Below, one piece after another: positions 4,357 through 5,418 of a stretch of DNA of 5,418 bases. Within the stretch, counting starts at the first letter, position 1, and every line of letters begins with the position of its first letter. The notes beneath the pieces are model-generated. The model saw nothing but the letters and a program-made list of their open reading frames with translations. It did no database searches and was not told the DNA's origin. The stretch lies in the NCBI GenBank assembly GCA_020696885.1, contig JAJFMS010000307.1:1-5418 (forward strand), given 5' to 3'. The DNA comes from Armatimonadota bacterium (lineage in GTDB: Bacteria; Armatimonadota; SYMT01). Made by a program: the position numbers and the translations under genes.

Positions 4357-5418
4357 TTACTCTTTCTTCCGCACCACCTCTTCTCCAGCCTTCAGCCACC
4401 CCTCCCGCTCCTGAACAGCCCCCTCCCGAACCAGCCTCTCCAACACCCCCACCACGCGTAGAACCCCCTTCTCCCCCACCCCGCGGAACCCGAGGAGCGC
4501 CAGTGCCTCCCGCGGAGCTTCCTGCGGACGGATCCCGAACGCCTGGGTGACCACGTGCCGAAGCGCCGCGGCGATTTCTACGTCCGACAGGTACGCTATC
4601 TTCCGCTCGGCGGCCGGACGGTCAGACCAGTCGCGCGGCTCCGCGACCTGCGCGGCTCCGCGTTGATCGTCGCCGTGGATCCAGGCGTCGCCCACCCTCC
4701 GGATCTGCCCCGCTTTCGCCAGGACGTCGAGTTGCTGTTCGAGATCCGCCCGCACCTGGCTGCCGAGGCGCCCGACGCCGGCGGCGTCCCGGAGCCGGAG
4801 GAGCAGGAGGTCATGGTGGATGGGACCCTCCGCGAGCACCACCTCGCATGCATATGCTCGAAGGCCTTCGGCATTGACCTCGCCGGAACAAGGCGGGGCG
4901 GCGTTATACGGGGGCACACTCGAGGTGCGTTGGACGGGCGCTTCGCGGACTTCGACCACCGGCTCCTCCGCGTCGGGCGGACTTTCGTGCGCGGAGGCTT
5001 CCCCGCCTAAAACGTCGTCGTCCTCGGCCCCGGAGGCCGGCGTCTCCCGGCCCAGCTCCTCCCGCGCAGCCTCCAACGCAGCCACGAGCCGCGCGATCTC
5101 TCCTTCGCGGTCTTGCCACCAGTCGCAGGACCAGATCCGGTGCAGGTGCCAGCCACGCGCTTCCAGGACCCGCTGCCGCAGCTTGTCCCGATCCCGGGCG
5201 CTGCGGGCGGAATGGTAGGTGGCCCCATCGCACTCTACGCCCAGCAGGTAACGACCCGGTAGTTCGGGATCTAGGACCGCCATGTCGATGCGATAGCCCT
5301 CCGAGCCCACCTGTGCGTCCACCGCATAGCCCCGGCCGCATAGCGCGGCGAGCACCTCTTCCTCAAACGGCGACTCCGGCTCTGCACCGGTCGGAACCGG
5401 CCCGCAGAGCGTTCCGGT
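4357..5418 (-). CDS. C-terminal part of large helicase-type protein: Vsr-like (MTES_1575) nuclease plus DUF3320
   Basis: The frame is open from the right edge (353 codons visible) to TAA at the complement of 4357-4359; the N-terminus lies outside. Residues 15-101 (fragment numbering) form a Vsr-fold restriction-endonuclease-like domain: ESPFEEEV with E19, QVGSEGYRID with D45, then LLGVECDGATYHSARSARDRD with E62 and D64, and a HLHRIWSCDWW end. This is a complete PD-(D/E)XK-type acidic set. A charged, proline-containing linker (about 120-170) follows, then a DUF3320-like segment with LAEGPIHHDLLLLRLRDAAG and a winged-helix-like tail containing AALRHVV and ALLGFRGVG. In known proteins this arrangement ends very large (about 1,500-2,000 residue) superfamily-1 helicases with DUF4011 and AAA_11/AAA_12 domains, implicated in DNA processing and suspected in defence. 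The helicase part is inferred, not seen. The GTG at 5353-5355 is internal, because the conserved SPFE precedes it. Confidence 0.85.
   Translation of the reverse strand, partial: TGTLCGPVPTGAEPESPFEEEVLAALCGRGYAVDAQVGSEGYRIDMAVLDPELPGRYLLGVECDGATYHSARSARDRDKLRQRVLEARGWHLHRIWSCDWWQDREGEIARLVAALEAAREELGRETPASGAEDDDVLGGEASAHESPPDAEEPVVEVREAPVQRTSSVPPYNAAPPCSGEVNAEGLRAYACEVVLAEGPIHHDLLLLRLRDAAGVGRLGSQVRADLEQQLDVLAKAGQIRRVGDAWIHGDDQRGAAQVAEPRDWSDRPAAERKIAYLSDVEIAAALRHVVTQAFGIRPQEAPREALALLGFRGVGEKGVLRVVGVLERLVREGAVQEREGWLKAGEEVVRKKE

Noticed and set aside
4555..5218. Plus-strand frames of 151 and 132 codons opposite the helicase end
   Set aside because: They are antisense to a frame with clear nuclease-domain motifs; their composition is Arg/Ser/Ala-rich without motifs.

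Overview
The window is GC-rich bacterial DNA, densely packed with genes of strongly GC-biased codon use. Nothing in it is diagnostic of a phylum. A translin-family protein in a bacterial, high-GC, acetyl-CoA-carboxylase context would fit a Chloroflexota-type (Thermomicrobia-like) genome, but that is a low-confidence inference. I see no RNA genes, CRISPR arrays, insertion sequences or phage genes.

Layout. (1) Positions 1-538, plus: the last 178 codons of a metal-dependent sugar isomerase/epimerase of the xylose-isomerase-like TIM-barrel family, followed by a long imperfect hairpin (542-582). (2) 592-1206, plus: a membrane-anchored DUF4230 protein, followed by a second hairpin (1260-1285). (3) 1299-1496, minus: a small two-helix membrane protein with a strong Shine-Dalgarno, convergent with DUF4230. 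(4) 1497-1708: a divergent intergenic region ending in a hairpin with a ribosome-binding site in its loop and an ATG-TAA start-stop. (5) 1709-3106, plus: a 465-residue protein that I read as a remote ATP-grasp-fold enzyme with an N-terminal cysteine cluster. (6) 3162-4291, plus: a two-gene operon, translin/TRAX-like protein followed by biotin carboxyl carrier protein (accB), overlapping by GTGA. A good sigma70-type promoter sits at its front, with its -35 box on the stop codon of the preceding gene and a perfect 10-bp palindrome at the predicted transcription start. (7) 4357-5418, minus: the C-terminal 353 codons of a large protein carrying a Vsr-like MTES_1575 nuclease domain and a DUF3320-type tail, the usual end of very large superfamily-1 helicases. 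Its N-terminus lies beyond the window.

The genes do not form one obvious pathway. The best-supported functional unit is translin-accB, joined by a promoter and a translational overlap. The least understood gene is the ATP-grasp-like one, whose start region is also unusual. The helicase-nuclease fragment hints that a nucleic-acid-processing or defence-type gene begins just past the right edge.
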